Shown: one piece after another, positions 9,701-18,762 of the stretch
Layout: every line of letters begins with the position of its first letter
How positions within the stretch are numbered: position 1 is the stretch's first letter
From: Okapia johnstoni
Lineage: Eukaryota > Chordata > Mammalia > Artiodactyla > Giraffidae
Assembly (NCBI GenBank): GCA_024291935.2
Contig: CM044310.1
Span: forward strand, 119,298,213-119,362,212
Reading direction: 5' to 3'
Length of the DNA stretch: 64,000 bases
Notes under the pieces: model-generated
Databases searched by the model: none
What the model was told of the DNA's origin: nothing
The model's input: only the letters and a program-made list of their open reading frames with translations
Position numbers and translations under genes: made by a program

Positions 9701-10545
9701 GGAAGCCCTCAAGGTTCTTAGTCTCATTGTTTAAGGAAAGCAAGACTGAAGGGAAACCTGGCATGCTGCGGTTCCTGGGGTTGCAAAGAGTCAGACACAA
9801 TTTAGCGACTCAACATCAACAACAGCATCGAACTGAGTAGAATGAAGTTGTAGAGTTTTTTTGTTGCTATTACCCATCTCCCCCCACAAGGTGGGGTTCG
9901 TTCGCTGGATTGGGAAGATCTGGGAGGAGGACATGGCAACCAGGACATGACAACCCACTCCAGTATTCTTGCCTGAGAAAATCCCAAGGATAGAGGAGCC
10001 TAGGGAGCTACAGTCCATGGGGTTGCAAAGAGTCGGACACGACTGCAGTGACTGAGGACAGCCCAGCCCCACAAGGTGGATAACATCTGCTTGTGAATGA
10101 CCAAAGATCCCATTCATCTCTCCTAGCTTCTTGATCTGAAGCCCCTCTGCTTCATGTACCCCGATATCTCACCAACAGTTAAGGACAGTATGCGATTCCA
10201 GCCGATGATGAAGCCATACACCTGACCCATGATGCTATAGCTGTAGAGATACATAGACCCGGAGCGTGGTACCCGGGCCCCAAACTCTATGTAGCACAAC
10301 CCGGACAACAGAGAAGACAGGGCGGCCACCAAGAAGGAGAGGACGATTGCTGGTCCAGCGATGTACTTGGCCACTGCACCAACCAGGATGTGCACGCCAG
10401 CTCCCAACATCCTGCGCACACCTATGACCATCAGGTCTAGGGTGCCCAGACAACCAGCCATGTGATGCTCAGTCTCCTCTCTGGGCCCCAGTGGCCGCCT
10501 GCGCACCAGCTTCTGACCAATTTGGCGAGCATGCTGAAGTAGCAT
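3630..10545 (-). CDS. CAT-3-like cationic amino acid transporter family gene, complete spliced CDS (11 coding exons)
   Basis: Joining eleven exons with GT/AG borders (10173-10545, 8721-8879, 6446-6623, 5921-6033, 5545-5767, 5238-5377, 5032-5134, 4645-4844, 4283-4449, 3901-4009, 3630-3733) gives 1,869 nt, or 622 codons plus TAG, with no frameshift or stop. The product matches the SLC7A1-4 (CAT) subfamily of APC-superfamily transporters, which are plasma-membrane permeases with 14 membrane segments. The segments [31 protein letters not shown] and [15 protein letters not shown] are closest, from memory, to CAT-3. Length matches CAT-3 (about 620 residues). The presence of introns means a DNA-level paralogue, not a retrocopy. 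Several normally invariant positions are altered (R44-R45 in TM1, Q108, W replacing Arg in the PMPR motif), so transport of Arg/Lys is uncertain. It could be a diverged or non-transporting paralogue; the family call is firm, the exact locus name is not. Confidence 0.93.
3901..4009 (-). CDS. CAT-like coding exon 10 (residues 553-588)
   Basis: 109 nt, acceptor tctgtccacag and donor gtgagtga. It encodes [17 protein letters not shown] and [12 protein letters not shown], matching the penultimate CAT membrane segments. Confidence 0.92.
4283..4449 (-). CDS. CAT-like coding exon 9 (residues 497-552)
   Basis: 167 nt, acceptor tgacccctgcag and donor gtaggtgac. It encodes two hydrophobic segments ([32 protein letters not shown]) and the CAT motif [12 protein letters not shown]. 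The exon ends in phase 0. Confidence 0.92.
4645..4844 (-). CDS. CAT-like coding exon 8 (residues 430-496, cytoplasmic loop)
   Basis: 200 nt, acceptor cctctattcag and donor gtgagcag. It encodes the variable acidic cytoplasmic loop ([16 protein letters not shown]) and then [21 protein letters not shown], which resembles the CAT-3 sequence before its C-terminal membrane bundle. Confidence 0.88.
5032..5134 (-). CDS. CAT-like coding exon 7 (residues 396-429)
   Basis: 103 nt, acceptor tgccctccttctag and donor gtgagac. It encodes [20 protein letters not shown] and FSVLVLR. CATs have LVDLMSIGTLLAYSLV; here the IGT is LRS and the AYS is ANL. Confidence 0.9.
5238..5377 (-). CDS. CAT-like coding exon 6 (residues 349-395)
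   Basis: 140 nt, acceptor ttctttttcag and donor gtagataa. It encodes [20 protein letters not shown]. The family core is [20 protein letters not shown], so both prolines and the Arg of PMPR are lost while MAEDGLLF is kept. NARRHTH replaces the usual NxRTKTP-type loop. Confidence 0.91.
5545..5767 (-). CDS. CAT-like coding exon 5 (residues 275-348)
   Basis: 223 nt, acceptor atcctgcag and donor gtcagtg. It encodes [10 protein letters not shown], then [30 protein letters not shown] and GILCALSS. Normal CATs read GEEAQNP; here the second Glu is Lys. Confidence 0.92.
5921..6033 (-). CDS. CAT-like coding exon 4 (residues 237-274, TM6 region)
   Basis: 113 nt, acceptor tttctcaccatag and donor gtaacatg. 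It encodes [13 protein letters not shown] and [22 protein letters not shown]. CATs usually have GFDCIATTG here; the Cys and Ala are Ser and Val. Confidence 0.92.
6168..6363 (-). mobile_element. Bov-tA-type SINE, antisense, in CAT-like intron 3
   Basis: tcagtcgtgtctgact...gactgtagcccaccagg...ctgagccaccagggaagccc. Confidence 0.9.
6446..6623 (-). CDS. CAT-like coding exon 3 (residues 178-236)
   Basis: 178 nt between acceptor ttttccccacag and donor gttaag. It encodes LLVLGV, a membrane segment ([13 protein letters not shown]) and the family motif [16 protein letters not shown] sequon NTS in the following extracellular loop is a likely N-glycosylation site, as is usual in this loop of CATs. The donor GT-TAAG is weaker than consensus. 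Confidence 0.9.
6671..6790 (+). mobile_element. CHR-type SINE with (AAAT)n tail, in CAT-like intron 2
   Basis: ggactcccctggtggcccagtgg...ggttcgatccctggttgggga, tail aaataaataaataaat. Confidence 0.85.
7110..7255 (+). repeat. L1 3' end, sense
   Basis: tggctgattcacaatgatg...caacattgtaaaataattat...caataaaa tail. Confidence 0.75.
7274..7450 (+). mobile_element. CHR-type SINE, long form
   Basis: cttcctgggtggtgcagagg...gggactaagatcccacgttgc...aagacccagcgcagccagg, A-rich tail. Confidence 0.8.
7601..8245 (-). mobile_element. CHR-type SINE, antisense, itself split by an L1
   Basis: SINE halves 7601-7674 and 8181-8245; the whole insert is flanked by the direct repeat caacaatgat (7591-7600, 8246-8255). 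Confidence 0.8.
7675..8180 (-). mobile_element. L1 3' end, antisense, nested in SINE
   Basis: Poly-T start and reversed L1 3'UTR; flanked by gaacctacactttt at 7661-7674 and 8181-8194. Confidence 0.88.
8322..8505 (-). mobile_element. Bov-tA-type SINE, antisense, in CAT-like intron 2
   Basis: ttcagtcgtgtctgactctttgagacccc...gaaccctggtctcccgca. Confidence 0.85.
8721..8879 (-). CDS. CAT-like coding exon 2 (residues 125-177)
   Basis: Acceptor gctgctgtag and donor gtgagtc flank 159 nt that read in phase from exon 1. The exon encodes [14 protein letters not shown] and the extracellular loop, then [15 protein letters not shown], a membrane segment closely matching CAT-3. Confidence 0.92.
9247..9450 (+). 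mobile_element. Bov-tA-type SINE with (AC)n tail, in CAT-like intron 1
   Basis: agtgggtggttcagatggtaaagaaactgcc...gactgagcgactaacacacacac. Confidence 0.9.
9505..9712 (-). mobile_element. Bov-tA-type SINE, antisense, in CAT-like intron 1
   Basis: ttgcttagcccttaagtcgtgtcc...actgagccacccgggaagcc. Confidence 0.88.
9880..10060 (+). mobile_element. Bov-tA-type SINE, partial, in CAT-like intron 1
   Basis: ggattgggaagatctgggagg...gagtcggacacgactgcagtgactgagg; head diverged. Confidence 0.75.
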
Positions 10546-10575
10546 CCTAGACGGAGGTCATGAGGCTACGATCCG
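10173..10575 (-). CDS. CAT-like exon: 5'UTR end plus coding exon 1 (residues 1-124)
   Basis: A strong acceptor (tttgtttcctcag, ending at 10576) starts this exon. The ATG is at 10545-10543 with A at -3, and the N-terminal charged stretch (QKLVRRR) is typical of CATs. It encodes TM1-TM3, with LGAGV (47-51) and [10 protein letters not shown] (88-97) conserved. Unusual: R44-R45-M46 where CATs have Gly-Ser-Thr, H52 where they have Tyr, and Q108 where the family has Glu. The donor is g|gtgagata at 10172. Confidence 0.92.
10547..10561 (-). promoter_or_regulatory. Four-codon upstream ORF abutting the CAT-like start codon
   Basis: In the 5'UTR part of exon 1 the minus strand reads ATG ACC TCC GTC TAG, followed by a single G and then the main ATG. 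The upstream ATG has C at -3 (weak); the main ATG has A at -3. The arrangement suits leaky scanning or reinitiation. CAT-1 mRNA is known to carry a regulatory uORF, but this one is far shorter. Confidence 0.6.
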
Positions 10576-10604
10576 CTGAGGAAACAAAATGCAAAGCCGT
10601 CAAG

Positions 10605-11890
10605 ATGATGAACCCCCCACTTCTTGTGACACAGGGACTACAGCTCCCAGCTCCTTTGATTTCATCTGGAAAACGGATCTTTCCACCCCCAGGCTGGAGC
10701 CGGGCTGACCCTCCTGCACTCTGGGGTTGCAGAGGTCTCTTTGGGAGGATGTGAACTCAGCGCCCAGTCTCCCACAGAAGAGGGTGACCCAAGACTTACT
10801 GGATCCTTGGAGCAGAGCCTGGGGCACTGGGTCAGTCAGGGAGGCTGAGGTTAAGCCGTGCGGGGCTGGAGCTGAGACATCTCTAAAAACTGAAGGGTGA
10901 GTCCCTGTGAACAGAAGACGACTTTAACCCCCAGGTTGTTGGGGTGGGGATGGAGTTGGGGGCGGGCAGGGAGCATCTGCAGTGTTGTTATCAGCCCTTG
11001 ATTCTTCTGTGGTTACCTCAGGGGGTGCTTCTGAGAGGTTTTAGACTTTTTTTTTTTTAATTGTGTTGTAATACCCAGAACATAAAATTAACCATTTTAA
11101 CCTTTTTTAAGTGTGTAGTTTAGTTAAGTACATTTACTTTTTGGGCAACCAAACTGTAGAACTTTCTTCATGTTGTAAAACTGAAACTCTGTACCCATAC
11201 AACAAAACTCTCCCTTTCTTCTCCGGCAGTCTTGGCAGCCACCATTAAACCCTCTGTCTCTGGGAGCCTGACCACTGTAGAGTTAGTGCTAAGTCGCTTC
11301 GGTCACGTCCAGCTCTAGGTACTTCATTCATGTGGGTTCATACACTATTTCTCTTTTGTTGTCAGGCTTTACTGAGTATGATGTCAACAGAATTCACCCA
11401 GGTTGTAGCATGTGTTAGAATTCCCTCCCTTTTTAATGCTGAGGAACACTCTATGGTATTATGAGTGCATACCGCAGTTGGCTTATCCATTTCTTGGTCA
11501 ATGGGCACTTGGGTTTCTTTCATGCTTTAGCTATTGTGAATAACGCTGCCATGAACACGGGTATACAAATATGTCTTCCAGAGTGTGCTTCTCTCCAACT
11601 CTTCTGGGTATATACTCAGAAGTAGAACTGCTGGACCATATGGTTTTAAGATTTTTATCTGCTGGTGATGGAGAATTTGTTCACATATTGAGGAATGGGG
11701 AAGTCATTTTGGCTTATTTGTGGTTCAGCTTGAACTTTGTGTGAAATAAGACAGCCTGCTTGACTCTCACAGCTCATCTGTCTTAACCATTGAGATAAAG
11801 AATGTCTGTTTTGAAAATAAGCATGAACAACTCCCTCCTCACGGCGTCCCTGAAAAGACAAGGTTCCCTTCCCAGACACTGGTGTCCTCC
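10605..11890 (-). repeat. Duplicated 5' block, copy A (with CAT-like 5' exon)
   Basis: Collinear with 20870-22740: shared ctgcactctggggttgcaga, gatgtgaactcagcgcccag, gacttactggatccttggag, then the same chain of old repeat sequence to gatgaacaactc and gttcccttc. The left limit falls just upstream of the CAT-like coding exon 1. Confidence 0.85.
10800..10900 (-). other. Candidate 5' non-coding first exon of the CAT-like gene
   Basis: On the minus strand a perfect donor (GGATCCA|GTAAGT, border at 10800) lies about 225 bp upstream of the acceptor at 10576. The same donor is kept in a second copy of this sequence at 21065. The transcription start is not visible, so the upper end is approximate. 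Confidence 0.5.
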
Positions 11891-12428
11891 TGCCTGAAGA
11901 ACGTGTAACTGTGGTCTCTGCCTATTTCTGTTGCTCACCCAGTTGAATGTCTTTTAAATTCCGTCACACTCGACACTGTTCTGAGTCAATTGGCCTCTTA
12001 GGAGCTACCGTAACTCCCTTCACCCAATGTCACTTTGTCTTGATATAATGGTCTGAACCCTGTGATTCTGCTTCCAGCACCTCAAGATGACAACAACTCT
12101 GACTGCGTGGTGCTAACTGACTACCTTCTTACTCCTATACCTGTGCTATTAGGGTGGCTCCGAACCCCATATGACTAACGTCCTTCTAAGAAGAGAACAG
12201 AATGCAGAGAGTGAGAGATTTAATAAAAAAAAATATATAAAACACCTGGATATAGTGATTACAGATACAAAGAGGGAACATTCAAATATATATTTCAATA
12301 CACATCTTTCTATAAATGCATATTTGTGCATTTTATATAAATACGTATTTGTGCATTAATTATACTTATATTTTAAATCTGTACATGTACATGTACAAGC
12401 ACCATCATGCATTGATTTATTGTGCCTC
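11891..12428. other. Unassigned AT-rich intergenic sequence
   Basis: No coding signal. The 12220-12420 part is very AT-rich. Confidence 0.3.
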
Positions 12429-12436
12429 AAAGATAC

Positions 12437-12567
12437 AAGGCAATGGCAACCCACTCCAGTACTCTCGCCTGGAAAATCCCAAGGACGGAGGAGCCTGGTG
12501 GGCTGCCGTCTGTGGGGTCGCACAGATTCGGACACGACTGAAGTGACTTAGCAGCAGCAGCAGCAGC
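12437..12567 (+). mobile_element. Bov-A2-type SINE monomer with target duplication
   Basis: caaggcaatggcaacccactccag to (AGC)n tail; flanked by aaagatac at 12429-12436 and 12568-12575. Confidence 0.88.
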
Positions 12568-12911
12568 AAAGATACTACCATTTCTTATAAATTGAAGGTT
12601 TGTGGCAACCAGGTGATGGTCAAATGATTGTTAGCATTTTTTCTTTTTACAAATACAGTATCTTACAATTACAGAAGAATCTGCAGGAGCAAGAGAACCT
12701 GGAGCCTGGCTGGGTATAGTCCATGGGGTCGCAAGACTCAGACACAACTGAGCAACTGAACAGCAACAACACAGCCGGGAGCGATTTGCTGGTGGCAGCA
12801 GGAGGCGCCCAGCTCTGATTCCCGGCGTGTTTCTCGAAAGCCAATGAGGAAGCACTGCTGGGGCGAGGGACATGCTGGGAGTTGTAGTTCAGGCAGAACA
12901 AGAGAAAGAGG

Positions 12912-13185
12912 GGCTGCTGCTGCTAAGTCGCTTCAGTCGTGTCCGACTCTGTGCGACCCCATAGACGGCAGCCCACCAGGCTCGGCCGTCCCTGGGATTC
13001 TCCAGGCAAGAACACTGGAGTGGGTTGCCATTTCCTTCTCCAGTGCATGAAAGGGAAAACTGAAAGTGAAGTCGCTCAGTCGTGTCCGACTCTTCTCCAC
13101 CCCATGGACTGCAGCCCACCAGGCTCCTCCATCCATGGGATTTTCCAGGCAAGAGTACTGGAGTGGGGTGCCACTGCCTTCTCCG
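12912..13185 (-). mobile_element. Bov-A2-type SINE dimer, antisense, with target duplication
   Basis: (GCT)n start, two BovA units; flanked by gagaaagagg at 12902-12911 and 13186-13195. Confidence 0.9.
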
Positions 13186-13763
13186 GAGAAAGAGGAGAGG
13201 AGAGAGAAAAATGTAACTAGGGCTCCTTCACTGAGAGGACCTAGATTCAGCCCTGTGGGTCCTGGAAAGGGAACAAAGCAGAGAGTGAGAGTAAGCAAGT
13301 TCTCGTGGGAGACAGAAAGGCAGAGGTCTCCAGCCATCAGTATCGGGAGACCTGCAGTTTACCTTGAAATCCCGGGCTTCAGCATCAGTGATCTCCAGCA
13401 GAGACAACCATTAGAAGTGGCTTAGTTCTCTGCCCAGGAATTGGACTCTGCCCAGGAATTGGACTCGGCTGGCCTGGGTGAAAAACCAGGAATCCTAATC
13501 TCTAGTCCACCAGCCGCTAGAAACTAGAAGCAAGGTTCTCCTGGCTCTTAACCGCCAGTAAAGAATTCATTTCTCCAGGAGGCAAAAACTAAAAATATGG
13601 TAACAGTGCATTCCTGGAGTCACAGCACAGTCGTGGCGGAGCACAGAGGAACAGTTTGTTTAGTTAAGACAGAAGCCAGGCAGAGTTCACACCCAAGAGA
13701 AAGGCTGTGGGCGTCCTCCGGAAGGAGGAGGAGCTCTGTAAACAGACTGTTAAATCGTCTATA

Positions 13764-13892
13764 CAGAGAAGGAAATGGCAACCCACTCCAGTACACTTGC
13801 CTCGGGAGTTGCATGGCCGGGGGAGCCTGGTAGGTTACCGTCCATGGGGTCGCAAAGAGTCAGACACTACTGCGGGAATTCACTTTCACTTT
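13764..13892 (+). mobile_element. Bov-A2-type SINE monomer
   Basis: cagagaaggaaatggcaacccactccag...gggtcgcaaagagtcagacac. Confidence 0.8.
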
Positions 13893-14418
13893 CTTCCTGT
13901 CTTTGTTTGCCTTTGGCTAATTACCTGCCCTGCCCTAGGTCGCTCCCTGACAGGTGTGTGCAGCTTCTTTCCTAGATGGATTCCAGCACACAGCCCTGTG
14001 GGGGCCTGTACATCACCTATTATGGGATGGCACTCCCTCCTTTTTGCCCCCAAGGAGACTTTCTGCGCCTGTGCGGTCCCCCAAAGATAGAAAATATATG
14101 ACCTCTTGATCTTCTACACACACAGGGTTTAGCCCTCTCGGTTCCTGCCATGACTGTTATATTACAGTGTCCACAGCAGGCAAAGCCCAGCTGTTTACTC
14201 TGTCCCTGTCATTTCCATCTCCGAGTGGGAACATCAGGCTGACTGTAGACATCTAGCCTAGAGCCCACGGGCCTCCTTTCTTAGGAAATGTAAACAGAAG
14301 GCTAGTTGTAAATGTAGTTCTTTTTCCTGTTCATCTACAGACAAAGAACCTAAGAGGATAGAGGACAAGATATTCTGCCCCAACAGCAGTCAAGTTTAAA
14401 TGTTTCAACAATATGATG

Positions 14419-14640
14419 TGAGCTTCCCTGGTGGCTCAGACAGTAAAGAATCTGCCTGCCATGCAGGAGACAAGAGATGTGGGTTCGATCCCTGGGTAGG
14501 GAAGATCCTCTGCAGAAGGGAATGGCAACCTGCTCCAGTGTTCTTGCCTGGAGAATCCTGTGGACAGAGGAGTCCGGCGGGCTATATAGTCCGTGGGGTC
14601 ACAAAGAGTTGGACACAACCGAACAGCTAACACTTTCACT
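14419..14640 (+). mobile_element. Bov-tA-type SINE
   Basis: gagcttccctggtggctcagacagtaaagaatctgcc...caaccgaacagctaacactttcac. Confidence 0.9.
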
Positions 14641-15159
14641 TTTCTTTCACTAATAAAATATGTGGCCAAGGAAAAGAAGCAGTGTACAGAATTCATCCAG
14701 CTAATATTGCCAAAAGGCATCCTAAAATAGACACTAAAAGAGACATCTAAAACATGGCCAACATGCACAGGAAAAGATGGCCATCATTCATAATCACTGG
14801 AGAAATGCAAATGGAAACAACCATGAGGTGCCAGCTCATGCTCTTCGGAATGGTCATGATTAAAAAGTTTACAAGTAATAAATGTTGGAGAGGGTGTGGA
14901 GAAAGGGGAACCCTCTTACACTGTTGGTGGGAATGTGAAGCGTTGCAGTCATTATGGAAAACAGTATAAAGGGTCCTCAAAACATTAAAAATTGAGTTGA
15001 TATAGGATCCAATAATCCCACTTCTGACTGTATACCCAGACAAAACTACAATTCAAATAGATACCTGCATCCCTATGTTCAGAGCAACACTACTTACGAC
15101 AGCCCAGGCATGGAAACAACCTAAAACTCATCAACAGATGAATGGCTAACAAGATGTGG

Positions 15160-15213
15160 TATATATGTGTGGGTGTGTGGGTGTGTGTGTGCATGTGTGT
15201 GTGTGTGTGTGCA
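15160..15213 (+). repeat. (GT)n microsatellite
   Basis: Imperfect gtgtgt run inside the L1. Confidence 0.85.
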
Positions 15214-15223
15214 CGAATATTCA

Positions 15224-15425
15224 TTGGCTCAGTGGTGAAGAGTCCTCCTGCCAATGCGGGAGGTACAGTTTCCATCCCTGGGTCGAGAAGATCCCCTGGA
15301 GAAGGAAATGACAACCCACTCCAGGATTCTTGCCTGGGAAATTCCGTGGACAGAGGAACCTGGCTAACTGCAGTCCACGGGGTCACAAAAGAGCCAGACA
15401 GAACTTAGCAACTAAACAACAACAA
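15224..15425 (+). mobile_element. Bov-tA-type SINE
   Basis: ttggctcagtggtgaagagtcctcc...agacagaacttagcaactaaacaac. Confidence 0.88.
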
Positions 15426-16214
15426 ATATATATATTCAGACAGACAGACAGACAGACAATGGAATACTACTCAGCCATGAAAAATGAAACAATGCTAGTC
15501 GCAGCAGTGTGGATGGACCTAGAGATTATCATACTTAGTGAAGTAAATCAGAAAGAGAAAGACAAATACTGTGTGATGTCACTTATATGTGGAGGCTGAA
15601 AAATGACCCGAATGAACCTATCTATGAAACAGAAACAGACTCACAGATACAGAGACTAGACTTATGAGGGCCGAGGAGGAGGGGAAAGGGAGGACTGGGA
15701 GTCTGGGATTAGCATGTGCCAACTATTGTATACAGAATAGATAAACAACAAGGCCCTGATGTATAACACAGGGAACTATATTCAATATCTTGTGATAAAC
15801 AGTCATGGAAAAGAATATGAAAAAGAACATATCAATACATATGTGTAACTGAGTCACTTTTCTCTACAGAAGAAATCAATACAACACTGTAAATCAACTA
15901 TACTTCAATAAATTAAAAAAAATAATTCAGGTTGAGGCAGCCAAACAAGTGAGAGCATAAATTTAGAAAAAGATAAAAGTCATCTAATATAGGCATTGGG
16001 GATTTAGAAGTAAGGAGCACGCCCCTCTTTAACAACAGAAGGACATTTGGAATCAAGTCCACCTACATATGTTGAAAAAAATTCCACATCGTTTAAGAGT
16101 CTGACTTTTCAAACAACTATAGGAGAAAACATACAGAGTTTAAAGTAATGTAAGAACGACACTTGAGCCTTGAGGATGGCACTTCTGATATCACATCGTA
16201 CAGAATTCTGTTCC

Positions 16215-16475
16215 TTCTGTTGTTCACTCAGTCGTGTCTGAATCTTTGCGACCTCGCGGACTGTAGCCTGCCAGGCTCCTCTGTTTATGGGATACTTCCC
16301 GGCCAAGAATACTAGAGTGGGTTGCCATTTTCTCCTTTAGGGGATCTTCCTAAACCAGGGATCAAGCCCATGTCTCCTAAATTGGCGGGAGACCAGTTGG
16401 CTTCTTTCTGCCTGTATTGGCTTACCACCTTCTCCTGCACTGGCTTCTTCCCACCAAGCCACCAGGAAAGCCCAG
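16215..16475 (-). mobile_element. Bov-tA-type SINE, antisense, diverged head
   Basis: ttgttcactcagtcgtgtctgaatc...ccaccaggaaagccc. Confidence 0.8.
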
Positions 16476-16975
16476 TAGACAACCCCAGGTGCCAGGCACT
16501 CTCTTCCCGTTATGATTCATGAGAGACTCACTCAGGTCCACCTCTGCTGCCTTCTCCCCGCCCTCTCATCTTTTCAATATGATTTCCCATATTTTTAATA
16601 CATCTCACGGTGACTGAGGTATCAGAGATCTGCGCACATCCCTTTTCTTTTTCCTTTTTCATTGAACAGCCACCCTGTATTTCAAGGTGAGTGTCCTGAT
16701 CATCACCCCTCTCCTAATTTCCCAGCCTTCTGACCTCTATCTCTCAGATACTAACAGCTTTTCTTTTTCATGTACTTGCTGAAGTGTCTGAAATTATTGC
16801 TCAATTCTATAACCACTGCTGAGTTCAGGTGCTTTGCATATGCATTATATGTGAATTATTTAAACTGACGTTGCATTCAGGCTGACCTGTAATTCACAAC
16901 TGATAATCAGCCCCCACCCCTTCACCAGTCTTTGGTGTCTTAATCCTTCTGTCTTCGCCTCCTCCTCCTGCCTCT
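16476..16975. other. Unassigned intergenic sequence
   Basis: No gene or recognised repeat. Confidence 0.3.
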
Positions 16976-16976
16976 T

Positions 16977-17195
16977 TTGGACTTCCCTAGTGGCTCAGAC
17001 GGTAAAGCCTCTGCCTACAATGTGGGAAATCTGGGTTCGATCCCTGGGTCGGAAAGATCCCCTGGAGAAGGAAATGGCAACCCACTCCAGTACTCTTGCT
17101 TGGAAAATCGCATAGACGGAGGAGCCTGGTGGGCTACAGTCCACAGGGTCGCAAAGAGTCGGACATGACTGAGCGACTTCACTTCACTTTTGGGA
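16977..17195 (+). mobile_element. Bov-tA-type SINE
   Basis: ggacttccctagtggctcagacgg...gactgagcgacttcacttcac. Confidence 0.9.
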
Positions 17196-17569
17196 ACACT
17201 TCTTCGTCTCACTCTGTTTCTCTCTTGCCTTCTGTCCCATCTCCCCACACATCCTGTTTTTGACACAGATTCATTACAGTGCCTTGGGCCAGCGGATTTC
17301 CTGCCTTGGCTGCATATGGAAACCGTCCAAATCCCTAAGCCAGGCTGGCCCTGACAGAACGGAAACTAGATCAGAGGTGGGTTGAGAGAAAACCATGCGA
17401 CATGGGAAGAGGATGAGAAAATTCCCAGTCACAGTGCATCAAAGATCCTTCCATTAGGAGGGGACCCTGGAAAGAATGCACACCGACAGCACGGGCTTTC
17501 TTCATTATCTTATAAAAGGAAGGAGTCTAGAAATAAATGTAGTCTTTTGAGTTTGTTAAAATTCTTAGT

Positions 17570-17990
17570 TTTTTGGACTTCACTGGTGATACAAGTGGAT
17601 GAAAATCTTCCTGCTGATGCTGAAGCTCCAATTCTTTGGCCACGTGATGTGAAGAGCCGACTCACTGGAAAAGACTCTGATGCTGGGAAAGATTGAGGGC
17701 AGGAGGAGAAGGGGACGACAGAGGATGAGATGGTTGGATGGCATCACTGACGCAATAGACATGACTTTGAGCAAACTCCGGGATACAGTGAAGGACAGGG
17801 AAGTCTGGCGTGCTGCAGTCCATGGGGTCGCAAAGAGCCAGACACGACTGAGGGACTGGACAAAAACAGTGAGGACCGCAAGGAGAGGCTTGCATACCAA
17901 AGTGAAGAGTAGCCCCGGATCACGGCAACTAGAGAGAAAGCCCCCCCGCAGCAACAAAAGCCTAGTGAGGCCAAAATTGTTTTAAAAAAT
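17570..17990 (+). mobile_element. CHR-type SINE split by a BovB 3' end
   Basis: SINE head (ttggacttcactggtgatacaag) and tail (gaagagtagccccggatcac...ggccaaaattg) flank BovB sequence. Confidence 0.7.
17620..17865 (+). mobile_element. BovB (RTE) LINE 3' end, sense
   Basis: gatgctgggaaagattgagg...atgagatggttggatggcatc...gtcgcaaagagccagacacg. Confidence 0.85.
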
Positions 17991-18234
17991 TTTTAAATCA
18001 AATGTTTTTTAGAATTCACCAATGAAACCATCTTTTCTGTGTTGAGAGGTTTCTTGTCACTGATTCAACCTCCTTTCTTGTTATTGGTTTATTCGGATTG
18101 TTTATTGTTTCCTTCCAGTCTATCCAATTTGTTGGCGTATACTTTTTCATAGCATAAGAAATGTGTATATTTGAGGTACCATTTATAATCTCTCCTCTTT
18201 CATTCCTGGTTTCACTTAAATGAGTGTTCCCCTT

Positions 18235-18762
18235 TTTGATTTTTTATTCGCGTATAATTGCTCTACATTGTTGTGTTAGTTTCTGAGACACAAAGAAGTG
18301 AATCAGCTTTGTTGCTGTTTAGCCGCTCAGTCGTGTCTGACTCTGTGCCACCCCATGGACTGTAGCCCACCAGCTCCTCTGTCCATGGGATTCTCCGGGC
18401 AAGAATACTGGAGTGGGTTGTTATTTCCTTCTCCAGGGAATCTTCCCAACCCAGGGATCGAACCGGCGTCTCCTGCATTGGCAGGTGGATCCTTCACTGC
18501 TGAGCCACAAGGGAAGGAAGCCCAGTGAATGCTATATGTATACACATGTCCTCTCCCTGTTGGGCCCCCCTCCAACCCCGTCCCCCATCCCAACCCTCTA
18601 GGGCATCATAGAGCTACAAGCTGAGGTTCCCGTGTTCTATGCTGGTTCCTGTTAGCTCTCCGTTTTGCACATGTGGTGTGTATATGTCAGTCCTAATCCC
18701 CCAGTCTGTTCAACCCTCTCGTTTCCCCACTGGGTCCACACGTCAGTGAGCTTTCACCTCCC
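18235..18762 (-). repeat. L1 3' end, antisense, split by SINE
   Basis: gtataattgctctacattgttgtgttag at left; ccccatcccaaccctctagggcatc further in. Confidence 0.75.
18308..18522 (-). mobile_element. Bov-tA-type SINE, antisense, inside L1
   Basis: tgttgctgtttagccgctcagtcgtgtctg...gctgagccacaagggaag. Confidence 0.88.

Larger units (their letters stand above)
14720..15925 (+). mobile_element. L1 3' portion (ORF2 tail and 3'UTR), sense
   Basis: Contains ggagagggtgtggagaaagg, the tggaatactactcagccatg motif near 15460, then the 3'UTR with gtaaatcaactatacttcaata and an A tail. Split by the SINE at 15224. Not coding-competent. Confidence 0.85.
14330..16090. repeat. Duplicated block, copy B, broken by SINE and L1
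   Basis: Pieces 14345-14418, 14650-14720 and 15930-16090 are similar, in order, to 795-1066. The interruptions are a Bov-tA SINE and an L1. Confidence 0.6.

Noticed and set aside
3630..10545. CAT-like gene as a pseudogene
   Set aside because: All splice borders and phases hold and the frame is open to a normal-length end; only substitutions are unusual.
14400..15600. L1 ORF2 fragment as an active element
   Set aside because: 5'-truncated, split by a SINE and frame-broken.
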